A DNA stretch of 64,000 nt from Salvator merianae (lineage: Eukaryota > Chordata > Lepidosauria > Squamata > Teiidae). The position numbers and the translations under genes were made by a program. Every line of letters begins with the position of its first letter. Position 1 is the first letter of the stretch. Positions 49,608 to 62,699 of the stretch are shown here, in pieces. A model generated the notes under the pieces. The model searched no databases. It worked only from the letters and a program-made list of their open reading frames with translations, and was not told the origin of the DNA. The stretch spans positions 26,561,333-26,625,332 of the forward strand of contig QVOM02000101.1 in assembly GCA_003586115.2 (NCBI GenBank), written 5' to 3'.

Positions 49608-50215
49608 TGAAAACTCTTTGGGTGTTTTCTTACTTACCATGATAGAACAGACTAATTTGTGTGTTCTGTCATGGTAATTTACCATGCAGTGCAGACACTG
49701 TCTGTAGTGCATGGCTGGAAACTGCTCTAGAAGCCAGCTACCAGCATTCACACCATGAATGCCAGTAGCTGTCTCCTATCCTTGCCATGGCAGCAGCCCA
49801 GAAGCATCCTGCTACTGCCATGGTGAACCACAGACCTATGCAGTGCACAGGCATGCACAACTGATCATGGCTGTGCAATGGGTAGATCATGCCAGTGTGA
49901 TAGCGTCTATATGCCCAGGCTGTGCTATGCCCTGATTGGACTGTGTGATGCCCCAATCGGGCTGTGCAATGCCCCAATCACACCACATGATGTTCCAATT
50001 GGGCTGCCCTGATTGGGCTGCACAGCCCTGATCAGGGTATTATCTGGCCTACTTGCATAGGCCTGATCATGCTGGTGCAATAAGCCCATCACATTGCCAT
50101 TATCAGCTGATCATGCCTGTGTACATCTACATGGTGCACAGGTCTGCTGGTCACCATGACAGTGACGGGCTACTTCCTGGCCACTTCCATGGTGAGGACA
50201 CTGTAAAAATAGGAC
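49608..50215 (+). mobile_element. Hairpin-rich non-autonomous element, copy D, with inverted duplication
   Basis: Begins like the family with a TACCATGATAGAACAG...CTGTCATGGTA hairpin (about 49636-49682) and CAGTGCAGACACTGTCTG. The block at about 49776-49880 (CCATGGCAGCAGCC, then CCATGGTGAACCACAGACCT) returns as its reverse complement at about 50085-50205. Copy D is therefore a large foldback. The centre, about 49909-50036, is a 21-bp-period tandem array of CCCCAATCGGGCTGTGCAATG-like units. Confidence 0.6.
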
Positions 50216-51525
50216 ATTTGGTTGTGATCTGATCCAGCAGAGATCTTACAAAATTCATAAGCTGTACAATGTCCAAAAGATTTATTTTGGTCTAATAAAT
50301 TCTTGATAACTTCTCATTAGGATTATAATCTGAGACTGGGTTCAAATACCAGAAGCTTTACTGGACCCTTTCTAGCTTACCATATGTGCTCAGTGGTCTA
50401 GTTTTCCCTGGTTAGATTGCACCATCTTTGATATGATCCAAATATCCTTAACAGAGTAGTTTAGCAGTCATAATATTCCTTCCAATCTATTTCCCTTGAC
50501 AGGTACAAATTGGATGCAGGGTTACAATCTGTTATAGATTTTTATAGCTGGGTTTCTAGGCTATGCTATGCATTCATCATTTAATACATTAAAAGCGTAT
50601 GTCTTCCCCTTAAACCTTCAATTGTTCTTCTGGGAAGTCATACTTATTAAACAGTTGAAAATGCCAAAAAAGCAATATAGTTGACAATAACTCACTAGAT
50701 GGAAAAATCTATTGTGATTATGGATTGATTTTGAAAGAATGGAGAAGCTGAATATCTTTCAATTGTTCTTGAATTCAGGACATTGTTATGAGATTAAGCT
50801 AAGTCTATAACTTCATTACATCATTTGTCTGCAATCTAAATTAAAGATACTATGGTAGATATCAAATGCCCAAATGTGAATAATGCTGCAAAGGATTATT
50901 CAAATTTCCTCAGGCTGATGACCCTTGAATGTTTGGATTATGAAATTCATCACTTGCATTTTTTGTGGTGTTCTCATCCTGTAATACATTTTGTCCCTCT
51001 GACACTGATTACATACATTGTTCAGTAGTGCCTGGTGACCCAATAGCAACAGAGATTTGATTGGCAGTTTGTAATTTGTCTATGATTGCTGCAGAATGCA
51101 AGAAACCAACTTTTGATTCAAGACAGAAGCATCTATTTCCATGTGAGATCAAAAGTTTACAGAGCTTAAAGGCAAATAGTGAGTCACTGTTTTATCCTTC
51201 TATGGTGGTCTTGTTGCAAAGTTCTGATTAATAATAAGATTAATAATCAGGATAATTAATGATTAGGCTGAATTAAAGTAAGCTCAGATTCTCAAAGTGC
51301 AAAGTAGGTTAATACTGTACTTTCATGGGTAATGAAAATTGATCCAAAAATCTGTTTTCAGCCTTAATGCACAGCTAACTATAATGCTGTAATTTTACTA
51401 GCAACGGATATGGACACTGAGATGAATTGATAGCTTAACAAATCAACTGTGTGTGAGATCTAAATTAATCAAATAGCCTCTCTGAACTTGTTTCAGATTA
51501 CGCAAATGAAGTCTGAGAGTGGTCA
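50216..51525. other. Unassigned AT-rich sequence
   Basis: No gene or named element recognised. Confidence 0.6.
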
Positions 51526-51533
51526 CAAGTAAG

Positions 51534-52111
51534 TAGGGATGTGCACGAAGCTTCGTGCCTTTCGAATTTCACGCGAAAATGGCGTTTCCGCCATCTTCGC
51601 ACGAAATCCGAAGTGAAAAGGGGGTAGTGAATACGAATGGCGAAGGTCCTGGCAACTTTCACTGTTGTTCGGGACCTCTGCCATTTGCCGCAAGTTCCCT
51701 CTTTTTGGCTGCAAGAAGCTCCGTTGCATCGAAGCTTCACACAGCCTTAAAGAGGGAACTTGCAGACCGATCGGAAACGTCATAAAAATCAAGGCGAAGG
51801 GAAAGACCTTCATCGCGAAGGTCTTCCCTTCACCTTGATTTTTATGACGTTTCCGATTGCTCTCTCATTCCCCCTAGCCTGTCAGTCACACGCGGACATT
51901 GACAGACTAGGGGGAAAGAGAGACACAGAGAGAGAGCGATCGGAAATGTCAGAAAAATCAAGGCGAAGGGAAGACCTTTGTGGCGAAGGTCTTCCCTTTG
52001 CCTTGATTTTTTTCCGCTTCCGATCGGTCGGTCGCTGCAAAGATTTTCACAGCGAAAACGAAAGACTCCCTTTTCGAGCCTCTCGTTTTTGCGCCTTCGT
52101 GCACATCCCTA
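51534..52111. mobile_element. Non-autonomous hAT element, copy 3 (578 bp, triple hairpin, perfect TSD)
   Basis: Starts TAGGGATGTGCACGAA and ends TTCGTGCACATCCCTA, with CAAGTAAG at 51526-51533 and 52112-52119, a perfect 8-bp hAT target duplication. The interior differs from the other copies. It holds three consecutive hairpins: about 51762-51865 (arms CCGATCGGAAACGTCAT and AAAATCAAGGCGAAGGGAA), about 51867-51926 (arms around CCCCCTAG.CTGTCA), and about 51931-52030 (arms like the first). No coding. Confidence 0.92.
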
Positions 52112-52119
52112 CAAGTAAG

Positions 52120-54879
52120 GGATCTCTTTGTTAAAGTAACTATTTAACAAAATGCAACATGTTTTCTGTGTTAAATAAATATAATTTTAGGAAATATTTT
52201 TTTTTCTGTTTTAAAAATGTTTTCTGTGTTAAATATAATTTTAGGAAATATTTATTGTTTCTAAAAATGATTGGAAATTATAATAATTCCATCTACTAAC
52301 AACATTCCACTTTGCAAGAGTTTAAGGCATTATCCACACAGATAGCAGCATAGCCCTCCAAGTATAATGATTCTCTCCCTGTGCATTAAGAATAGTGCTA
52401 CATAGGCACTGGAGCATGCTGTTTACCTGCTGCCACAGGCTCCAGTCATTCAAATCAAAGTCAGGGATTCCTTGGCTGTGCTCTTGAAGGTGAATGGAGT
52501 ACTTCCTGCTTTGCTATAACTTTTTATAACTATACTGAACTGGATGGTACCAAAGACCATTTATTGCAATAAGATTTGCACTCAAGGCAGAATCCCATTT
52601 TAAGCAGAAGAAAGTGTGGAGTTGGAACCCACACTTGGAACGTGTGGAGAAGAAAGTGTGGAGTTGGAACCCATCATGGTACTCTCTCCCCTTATTGAGT
52701 CCACCGATTCCAGTCTTCAACAAAATCTGTTTCTCCTAATGGGCCTTGCTGAGATGGAAAAAATGACTAACTTAATGAGGAATAAAACAGTTGATAGGTT
52801 TTATAGAAATTGGAAACCCTTTATTGATTTTCTACAAGAATTGGAAAGTGGATGTGTGATTGCTGGATTTGAAGAATGAAGAGGAAAGAAGACAATCAGT
52901 AGAAGAAAAGAATCAAAAGTGATTAGAAGGGGTAAGAAATATGAAATATTGAAGAACCTTTGGAAGAAGGAGGAAGTTAATAGTAAGAAATGTTATTGTA
53001 TGAATTGCTGAAGTTAATGAATGAATGAACTTAGCCCCTAATCCATCCATCATTACTACGAGAGCTGAATTGTCTGTCCTCACTTTTCGCAACATCCACT
53101 GCTGTGTCCTGGCACACTTTTTCCCTAGTTGCACCATTCCAGCACCCTGCAGCTTGACTACAAGAGCTATCTTCACAACCTTTTTTTTTTTCAAGATCCA
53201 ATAGAAGCTGCATTTCATGTGCTTTGTATGTGTGCTTGGATTTCAAAAAGCTGTGGGTTAACTGCTTAGCTGAACTATAACCAGTGCACTCTTCCTGCTA
53301 ACTAGTATATGAGTCTTTGTGCGATTATACTTTGTTAATTTTGTATATCTCTGTGAAGATCACTTCTGATCAACAGAAGATCCTAGGAGAGGTACAACTT
53401 ATGCTATCCCTTGCTTTTGGCCCACCTCCTTCCAGTACTTTTTTCTCTTTTCTTCATTTTGCTTTATTCCTTCCTTCATATTAACTTTGCTTCCACACCC
53501 CTTTTCCTTTGCTTTACCCCTCACTTTGGTCATTGCCTTGTATTAAGTGTGATAGAACTCTGGAACTTTTACTTTCCCTCCTATTCTTGCCGCCACAGTT
53601 ACACTAAAACTTCTCCTCTTGTTACTAGTTACTGCTTAGTTATTTTAGGGAATCTTGATCCTCAGATTTCTTTACTGTTTGACAAATTCACCCAACATAG
53701 AAATTGTTTGTCATTTAACTAATTCATCCAACTTTGAAATGTTGAATACAGTTGCCTCTTGCTATGAAATTAACTTATTTCCAGTGTGCCTTTTAAACTT
53801 TAGTAAAGCAAATTTCATATTAAGATCAGCCAATGGTTTGTCAAACCTAGCAAGAAGGTCTTGATGGTTGCCATGCTCTTATGGCAACATGAGTGCAGTG
53901 TCAATGCAGATGTCACACTCGTCCTGTACAACAAATGGGCCATAAGGGGGCAGAGTCATGAAGACTCTGCTTATGATGCACTCATTGTTCAATAAAGTGC
54001 CATGCAGATCTTGCCAAAATCTTCTAACAAAGTTCTTACAATTACAAAGAGTTTTTTGCTCAATTACAAATGGAACAAGTTAGAATTGTCATGACTGTTA
54101 AGTAAAATGGACTGAAACAACAATTAATCACAGATGGTAAGTGAAAATTTCCAGAAATCCATTTTGAACTGCACTGGTTAGTTTAACCATACTGAGTGAA
54201 TTTTAGATTGTTTGTTCCAGCCTGTAAAAGTACTTGAAGAGAGGAAAAAAGAAAAGAAAAGAAAAAAAGATTTATTTAAAATGTTACTTGGCTTTCAGCA
54301 AATGTAATTGCACTATAAAGCCACTTCTGATTAAGATCTCTAACAGCTAAGGTAACTAAACTAGATTTTTTTAAAAGTGCTCTGAGCCTCCAGACACCTC
54401 TGCTATGTTTCACTGTAAATGGAGACAATTTCTCTTTATTTTGAATCATTGTGAGGTCTTCCTGCAGGGAACTGATATATGAAACGAGTTGAGAAAATTG
54501 CACGGTAGATGACATTTTTATTCACTTATGTGGACAGCATCTAAGGCCACATCCACCTATGTAAAAATGCCTAATGAATGATCAAAGGATGTGACATCAC
54601 GTACTGGTGGTGTTCTGGACATGAAGCATGTCTCTGAGGACTGGCAAGGCCCCTCAAGGCATCCAACCCACAGAAAAGGAAGAAAAATGTTGGAACCTCA
54701 CTCAGACATTCATTCCACTTCTGTGACAGCACATGATGGTTGTGCAAGTGACCTATGTTTGTCACACTTCACCCGGAGGTATTTTTCAACATTCAGAAAT
54801 TGGGCAACTTCCAGGACCATTTCTAGTGTATCACAAATACAGTTATTCTTCATCTTTGAAACTGAGTAAGTTTCATTCT
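52120..54879. other. Unassigned AT-rich sequence
   Basis: No gene or named element. A direct repeat of about 27 bases containing 'gaagaaagtgtggagttgga' appears twice near 52606-52670. Confidence 0.55.
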
Positions 54880-55008
54880 TCAGCTTGAATTACCACCTGA
54901 TTTATTGTCAATAATTTATTTTAGCTGTTTTATATTGTTTCCATGTGACCCACCCTGAAACCTTCAGATATACGGTGGGATATAAATAGAAATGATGAAT
55001 AAATAAAG
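54880..55008 (+). mobile_element. LINE 3' end
   Basis: 'gtgacccaccctgaaacctt', then GGTGGGATATAAATAGAAAT and a GAATAAATAAA tail: a typical CR1/L2-type 3' end, 5'-truncated. Confidence 0.6.
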
Positions 55009-56129
55009 CACTGCAGTCTCCCCTCATATGGATGCTGGCTAAATTTTAATCCACCTTTAATCAACATCTAAAGGAAAGGGAGTGCATCAGCAAAGCGTAG
55101 AGACTTTTTGTTGTTGTTGTTTCACAACACCTAAACCAAAAGTGGGTTTTATGTAAAATGGATAAAATCCAGTCAGAAAGTACTTTTTATCCCTAAAGTG
55201 GATTTAAGCTTTTGCTCCAATGCGTTTTGGGAGGCTGTACTTTGGGTGTTCTTAAGGGTGGGCAGGAAGGCATTCTTTTTGTAAGTGCATTGCTGATGCA
55301 GAGACATAGCAGCACTGAACCTCAAAAGTGTACATCCCCAAATACTATATATTTTACATTGTGCGCTATGCATTGTGCATCTGCTGATTTTTTAAAAAAG
55401 AGATAGAGAGAGAGTAAATATAGCTTTAGAATTCTACAGTTCAAATATTCAGAGATAGTTTTATTTTTTTAGGAAGGAAGTAGATCAAAGTGCAATTGTG
55501 CAGAACCTCAATTGTTTGCGTCAACAATATCATATATTGTGTGCTGTGTATTTCTGTGCATCTAGTGGAAATATAAAACAGAAACAACAAATATAAGTTT
55601 GGAATTCCATGACCAAATCCACCCAAACCGTAGCTGCCTAGTACCACCAAATATTTGCCCTCCCACCTTGGGCTTTTGTGCAAATCTCCTTCAGCTAGAA
55701 GAGTTGAGAAATGAGCAGAGAAAGAACCAGGCATGTTTCTGTATGAAAACAAAAACAGGCAATCTTTTTAAACACACATACTGCAATGATCTTTGTTAGT
55801 GATCCAACAAGGAGTAATTATGAGATGAGCAGCAGAATGAAATTTTGCTAATCAAAAGCAGGAACACGTAGAACTATTTCAGGACAATGGCACAAAGGAA
55901 AAAGAACAAAACAAATAAAAGGGACATTCCAAAAGTACAGAAGCTACTGTTGCTGTTTTATTTACTTTATTTATTTGGTTGTTTTTATGACATTAAAAAT
56001 TGCAAACAAAGAAGTTACAAAGGGGAAACAAACCACTAAAAAAAGTGGGATAAATTGATGGACAGAAGAATTAGGATTGACAAGGAGATGGTTCTCTCCC
56101 CCCCTCCCCCGAGAATAATTGGTCTGAAA
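55009..56129. other. Unassigned sequence
   Basis: No gene or named element recognised. Confidence 0.6.
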
Positions 56130-56425
56130 TTTACTGCCAGCAGAAATTTACTGACAGCAAACAGCCTGGATAGCTTTAAGAAAGACAAATCCATAGAGGA
56201 CAAGTGTACCAATGGCTACTAGAATGGATGCCTAGGTACCCCCCTCCAGGTTGGTGAGGCAGGATGCCTTTAAAAGTCATTTGCAGGGAGTTGAGAACAG
56301 ATGAAAGTTTTGCCTTTATATTCTGCTTGAGAATGGCCTTTGGTGGGCCATTGTATGGAACAGGAAGCTGAACTACATGGACTGGAGCCCAACCCAGTAG
56401 GGTTCCTTGTATGTTCTTTGAGCAG
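56130..56425 (+). mobile_element. CR1-type LINE 3' untranslated remnant
   Basis: Contains in order a GGATAGCTTTAAGAAAGACAAAT segment, AATGGCTACTAG, TGGGCCATTGTATGGAACAGGA, CTACATGGACT and a closing CCTTGTATGTTCTT. This matches the conserved arrangement of amniote CR1 3' regions as I know them. No coding. Confidence 0.6.
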
Positions 56426-57029
56426 CCATGCCATGATAGAGGGGGCAGACTTTTAAAAAGGGGTGACTTCAAGTTGTTTGGGTGGAGGAAGAATAAATGG
56501 GTTGCACGACTTGGAATAAATTGCAAGATTAACAATTACAAATATAAGCACTCCTGAAGCAAAACAAGCAGTTTTCTTGTCTCAGAGAGTTCAATTTTAG
56601 ACATTTGTTACAGTGAATTGATCTATATGATATGAAGAGAAACCACACAGCTCCTTTATATCACTGTGGATATGCTTGAAGTTTATGGAGTCCACACAGA
56701 CTCCCACCCATTGAGCAGGGAGCCCAACACAAGTAACGTTAACAGCATTTTGCCAGTAGAGTGGGAGGAAGCTCTCTGAGAACAGCTTCTTCTGCTCTTC
56801 TGCCCTGCCACCACCATCATGGAAGGTGAAGACTTGCTGAGCACATTCTTTGTGAGAATTAATATAGAAATTGAATGATTATGGGGCCCATTTAAGAAAA
56901 CATTCCCAGACAGAAATAAAAGGTCTTGCCACCCAATGGACCCCCTTGACTGCCTCATCTTTAGCACAGGCTGGTCATGCCTTCTGGTAGAAGGCTGTGT
57001 CTGTGTGAGACAAGGTGTTGCATCCCCGA

Positions 57030-57091
57030 GTCTTCAGAGAGGGGCGGCATACAAATCCAATAAATAAATAAATAAATAAATAAACAAACAA
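57030..57091 (+). mobile_element. Very short LINE 3' tail
   Basis: CGAGTCTTCAGAGAGGGGC, then GGCATACAAATCCAATAAAT and an (AAAT)n/(AAAC)n tail. Same 3' end as the LINE at 24590-24630, strongly 5'-truncated. Confidence 0.75.
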
Positions 57092-59469
57092 ATCTGTGCT
57101 ACAGTCCACTCCAGCATTGTCCAATACTTGTAAGTAGTCTACACAGCATTCCAGGCTGGTATACCAGACCAGCTGCCCATATACAGGTGGAAAATGAGAA
57201 CAGTTGATTCAATGTACTAAAGTCAAATCATTCATTCCCAACCTCCACAGTTAGCTTGGATGGACTGTCCCCAACCTTGTTTCTGTCTGGACCATCCTGG
57301 GCTATATCACTTGATTCACCCCAGCATGTCATGGGATAAAATGTGTCATGCGGAAATGCCCAGAATTTTCCCACCTACAAGCAGTGGTATGCATGTGAAC
57401 AATACTAAAGTGGCAGGAACTTTGTTCAAGCAACTCTTGTCTTAGTTCAATTTATAGATTGTAGTTAGATCAACCAACTTTCCCCATTCATTTGACTTGT
57501 GCTTTTAATATTATTTGTACATTCTGCCAGGTTCCTGGCTGTTGCAAAAGTAAATAACGTAATTTATTATATGTGGCTAAGGAAAAACATAGAACCAAAT
57601 ATTTCAATAGTCATCATTAATATAGGAATTGTTTCCTTATGCTTTCCATTTTCAACTCTAAAATCACCATTAGATTTTCAGTCAAAAGTGTAATGGAACA
57701 TCTAATATATCCCTTGAGTAACATAAATTCAAACACCTGCATCTTACAGGATCATGATTTTTCAAATGATTTCCTTTTTGGGCTACTTAGGAATTAGTTA
57801 TGAAAGAATCTTATGTCTATAAGTGAAAGGTAGAAGCCTAGGGAGTAATCAGGTTCCTCAGGTTTCCCCCTGAGCAGTGTATGAATTTATTCATTATGCT
57901 GATCATGACACTGCTGCTTAGAACTCTAGGAAGAGCACATAAACTAAAGTTCAAGATGGAACAATATTGGAGTGTGCAAGAGATTTCTCAAAATGAATAC
58001 AATGCTGTCTGAAGTTGTCGACCTTATTCTACCTCCATATCTTTGATCTTTCCAATTTTCCAATCTCATGTTTCCCCCTCATGAGATGAGATTAGTTTAT
58101 CTGACACGTTGGTAAACAGACTGCATATTGGTGACAGTGGCTTCTTTTTTTTTTTTACGGATCCACCAGTCTTAGCTTTGGATTATCTATTAGAGAGGCT
58201 GGTGGTGGAAGGGAGAACCTAGGAGTGGTGATACTAGGAAAATAAAAAGAGATAGCAAAACATAATTGATCAAGAATATATATGTTCTACTACAATAGCA
58301 TGTATCAGAATGTCTCAGTGAAATTTAGAAATTTGATATCTTTCCAGGTTACTACCTTATATGAAACATCAGAGATTTCCCTTCAGAGTTTTATTATGTC
58401 ATATCCAGGCATTAAAGGTGGTCCTTTAGAATTTATGTCATTTCTTGAGAGTTTCCATAAAAAATGCTCTTGGAGGACATACTTCTCACTACACTTCCTT
58501 GCGTGTTTTTGCCTGCCTAGAAAGTGTCCAGTAGAATTGATGTCTCTTATAGGCCTTGGCTAAGATATTTGTACACACAGACAAGCTGTTTTGCCATGTT
58601 TGAACGTATATGATAAAGAACAAATCTTTAGCATAGGTAACTTGTATATTATTTACTCTGAGCATCCCCAACATGTAGTCTTGAAATATTCCCTCTTAGC
58701 GAACACATTTCTTGAACTTAAAAAGACTTCCCACCCTTTCCATAAACACAGCACTGGCCTATGTGGCAAGGACAGAGAAAGAGTCCACTAAAATAGAATA
58801 ACAACACAATGTTTTGCTGTCAACAGTTGACATTTTGATTCATTGCTGATGAAAATTCTGATCACAGTCTTCAAACCCCTGTGGTTAATCATTGCTTTGC
58901 ACCTCTGTCATTCCCTTCCACATAAGTTGTGAGTGCATAAATCTTTTGTGATTTCAAAATTTTGTTGCCATGAAAAAGCCTAACGTCATTAAAACATTGT
59001 AAAACTATCATTGTGTTGTGGAAACATCAATGAGAAATAATACAGTGCTTATTAAAGTGGAAGTTAAGGTTAATTGTTTTAATCATACAGTGTCAGAGTA
59101 GCGCAGTGCAGACGCAGAAGACTTACTGGTGTCTACATGAAGTAGATCAAAACCAAAGAGGCAGCAGAGAAGGATTTATTCTGTTGCTTGTTTTCATAGT
59201 CAAAGTAAGCAAAGCATTCTGGATCAAACGTAACATAAGGATCAAGTGGAACCAGAAGGAACAAAGTGCAGCTATACAGATTCTAACTATATACAAAAAT
59301 CTACCAATCAGGGATCTGACATTATTCTGCTGCATCGGCATAACAACAGAGCGGATATCTCTTTATCTGAACTTGCAATAGACTAAGCACACTGACATTA
59401 GATTATGGACAAAGCAGATTATGGTCACTACGACTTTAGCATATTCTAACAATTATTTCTATCTTTATT
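57092..59469. other. Unassigned AT-rich sequence
   Basis: No gene or named element recognised. Confidence 0.6.
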
Positions 59470-59572
59470 GTACTTTTATTATTTAATATTTTACTTTTTT
59501 ATGGTATGTTGCAACCCATGCTGGGACCTTTGGGTGAATGGTGGGATACAAATGTAATAAATAAATATGAAT
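59470..59572 (+). mobile_element. LINE 3' end
   Basis: 'gcaacccatgctgggacctt', then GGTGGGATACAAATGTAATAAAT tail: a CR1/L2-type 3' terminus. The upstream coding part could not be recognised. Confidence 0.6.
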
Positions 59573-61404
59573 CAAACTAAATAGATTTTCTTAAGCTTTC
59601 GGAGGTAGTAAAACAAGACATAAATGTAAATAAAGTCCAATAAGAAGGGATAAAGCATGTGATTTAATCACTGGAGCAAGCATTCTCAATCTTGTGTTCT
59701 GTATGTAAATCAGCAAAGAATGATAATATTTAGCATTTAACATGTCCTATACTGAATAGGCACAGAACTATTCCAGAAAATGTAACAATACTTCTAGATC
59801 ATTATTAGAGGGGTAAAGTGTACAGGTGTGGAAAATGTTGTTTCTAATGTTTTATGAAGCATTTGAAACAATGTTTTGTGAATTTCTAATAAAAAGGGGA
59901 CTATATATGCTTTTTGTTGCTGCAGGAATGAATGACAGCTTCTGTATAGTCCACTTGAACTATGCTAATGCCACTTAGGGACATAGCATCTGGTCACCAG
60001 AATGGTCCCTGGAAGGCATGAACTCCCAAAGAACACTTTGATTGCATGGATCTTTCACTTGGAGGGCTCCTGAGCTCTGGGCCACTTCAGCTATCTTTCA
60101 TATGGATGGTTGGAGTCACTCAAGTCACACACAGTCAGCACCATTTTGCTGGGCTTTGTAAACTGCCTCCAAAGTGGGCTGTTTTGCTGTATGAATCCAA
60201 AATTCCCCTGGCCCTTTGTCCCCCAGCCTCAAAGAAGGCTGGGATGGAGCTGCAGCAATTTGGATAGCCCCGGGTATGTGTTGCCTTGTCCCACTCTGTT
60301 CCTGGCTTGGAGTTAGCTATCTAGGCCAAGACTGTCCTCTCCATCATACACCAATGGAGCTTTCCAATGATTCAAATTTAATCCTTACTTCCCATAAGCA
60401 AAACTGTCCCAGGCCAGGGGGAAAAATAGTGAGCAACAACCTACGCCAGAAATCACTACATACATAAGATCTTTGAGACAGGGAATCTATGTCAAAAGCA
60501 TATTGTGGATGTTGTGTGTCTGTTTAGTTTCATTAGGGAAAAAAAATAAAAAGTGTGATAAATTGCTGCTCTACTGGAACCTGTGTACAAATTCCCAGGG
60601 TTATGATCTATACATGGCACTGTAAGGATATTTGCAATAGTTTAATGGACTCTGTACTGCAAAGCAGTATAAGAACATATATTGTATGTGTAATATTTCC
60701 TGCTATATAGACAGGAATAGGCCTGGTCCCCATTGTCCAACCCTCCAGGCTTGGTACCTTTCATCCCTCAAGGCTAAGCACTCCTTCTTGCTTCATGAGG
60801 TCCAAGCTGTTCTCAGGCTAGTATTGTGAGAATGAAAATTGCAAACTTTGATCAATCAGACCAGCATTGCCAACATTCTCAAAGCCCTGTACTGCAGAAC
60901 AGTAGCACATACTTAACCATGAAACTCCTTTGGCTAGGCACTGACTCCTTGACTGACCTATTTTGCTTGTTTGGATGACAAGAAGTAGCCCTGATGACTT
61001 GCATTCAATATACAGGAAAAGGGCTGTTTAGCAATTTGCCAAAGAAATTAATAAAATATATGGCTGCATCCCCATAACAGAGGATAGTGGCACATGCTGG
61101 CTTAGATTATTTGTTCTAACCCCAGAGGCAGCAAATGTGGCATTACCAGATCCCATAAAACAAGAAGAAGACTAAACTTTTGTTGTTGTTTTTTGTGGGT
61201 AGGGATTACTTATCTCCAGTTTTCCAGTGGGATCTTTAAGTCAAATAGGTTGGTGTAATGAACTGATCTAAGGCAGATTGAAACTGGCTGGCATGTGCTA
61301 GTCAGGGGAGAGAGGGGAAAGGAAGGAGTTCTGAGGCAAAAGTAATGCAAAAATAAACAATATTAAAAGCAATGAAAAAGAAAACAAGCAATTTATATAT
61401 AAAA
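59573..61404. other. Unassigned sequence
   Basis: No gene or named element recognised. The open frames around 60046-60467 overlap each other and show no domain. Confidence 0.55.
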
Positions 61405-61975
61405 CAAGTGGGGCTGCCCTTGAAGATGGTTTGGAAGCTGCAGTTGGTGCAGAATGCAGCAACAGGACTATTGACTGGAATGACTGGCTAGATGCATATC
61501 TTGCTGGTCTTAAAAAAGCTGCACTGGCTGCCAATTTGCTACTGAGCCCAATTCAAAATGTTACCTTTAATCTATAAGGCCCTAAATGGCTTGGGCCCAA
61601 ATACCTAAAGGAACATCTTTGCCCATATTGACCTGCCTGTGCTTTAATATCTGAAGATGAGGTCCTCCTGGTTGTATCAACACCTTCAAGAGCTAGGGAT
61701 GGGTGGGCACCTGGGATAGGTCTTTTTCAGTGGTGGCCTGGGTGGTGTGGAAGACTGTCCTCCCTGAGGTGCACCAGACATCTTACATCTTTAGGAGAGC
61801 AGTGAAGACACACCTATTTACCCTTGACTTTGGCTAAAGAAACAGCTTTCCCTCCCCACTTTCAGGCACTGCTACTGTTTTTAATGTGTGCCTTTTACTT
61901 TCTTTTTTTAATTGTCATTACTCGCCCTGAGGCCTATTATGACATATTATGTGTCATACAAACTTAATTTCAGCC
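61405..61975 (+). mobile_element. CR1/L2-type LINE 3' remnant
   Basis: One frame reads LQLVQNAATGLLTGMTG, then LKKLHWLPICY, KALNGLGPKYLKEHLCPY, and later LGEQ and RHTYLPLTL, with several stops. This is the conserved C-terminal region of CR1/L2-type ORF2. The 3' end runs into 'cgccctgaggcct' and (GTT)n near 61978-62008. Confidence 0.75.
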
Positions 61976-62699
61976 TTTGTTGTTGTTTGTTTGTTGTTGT
62001 TGTTGTTCTCCTCCCTTTTTTGGTAAAAATTGTAACCAGGACACTGGCAAAGCAGATATGAATTTAAAGGAAATTTTGGGCTGATTTGGCCCATTTTTTT
62101 TAGGTTAAAAAAGGATTTTTTATAATTAAAATTATGTCTTATGTATAATGCATACCCCAATTTTTAGCAAACTAAAATAAGAGAAAATTGTGTGCATTAT
62201 ATGTGAGATTTTACAGTATTTTCATAAACAGTCACATTTGGTAGGATAGAAAATCCTTGTTTTTTGTACAAAGCTCATCCATATCTCCTTGTTTGGCTAT
62301 GAAATGACAAGTCCGTGTGGTCATTGTTTATATTGCTTTGCTCTCTAGACCTCTCCAATCTTCACATTTAGCTCCATTGTATAACACATTTATCTTGAGG
62401 CATTTTCAGTTTCATGTTGTGAGGGAACTATGATTTTCTTCATGGAAAATGTTACTGAGTTCAGCAAACTAAATTCAATCATTTAAGCAAACCAGTACCC
62501 CTAATGCAATGGAAGGCATGGTTTTCTCACTCTAGGTTTTCACACTTCAAATCTCCAGATTTGCCTTGCTTAAAACTGAGGTTCCCTGGGCTTCAACTGG
62601 ATTCAATCTAATAAGGTGCAAGTGATTTCAACAAAAATCCAGCCAGTGTAAAGACCCATTTTTTTTTTAAAGCTTGAGTTAACCAATGACAACTATTGG

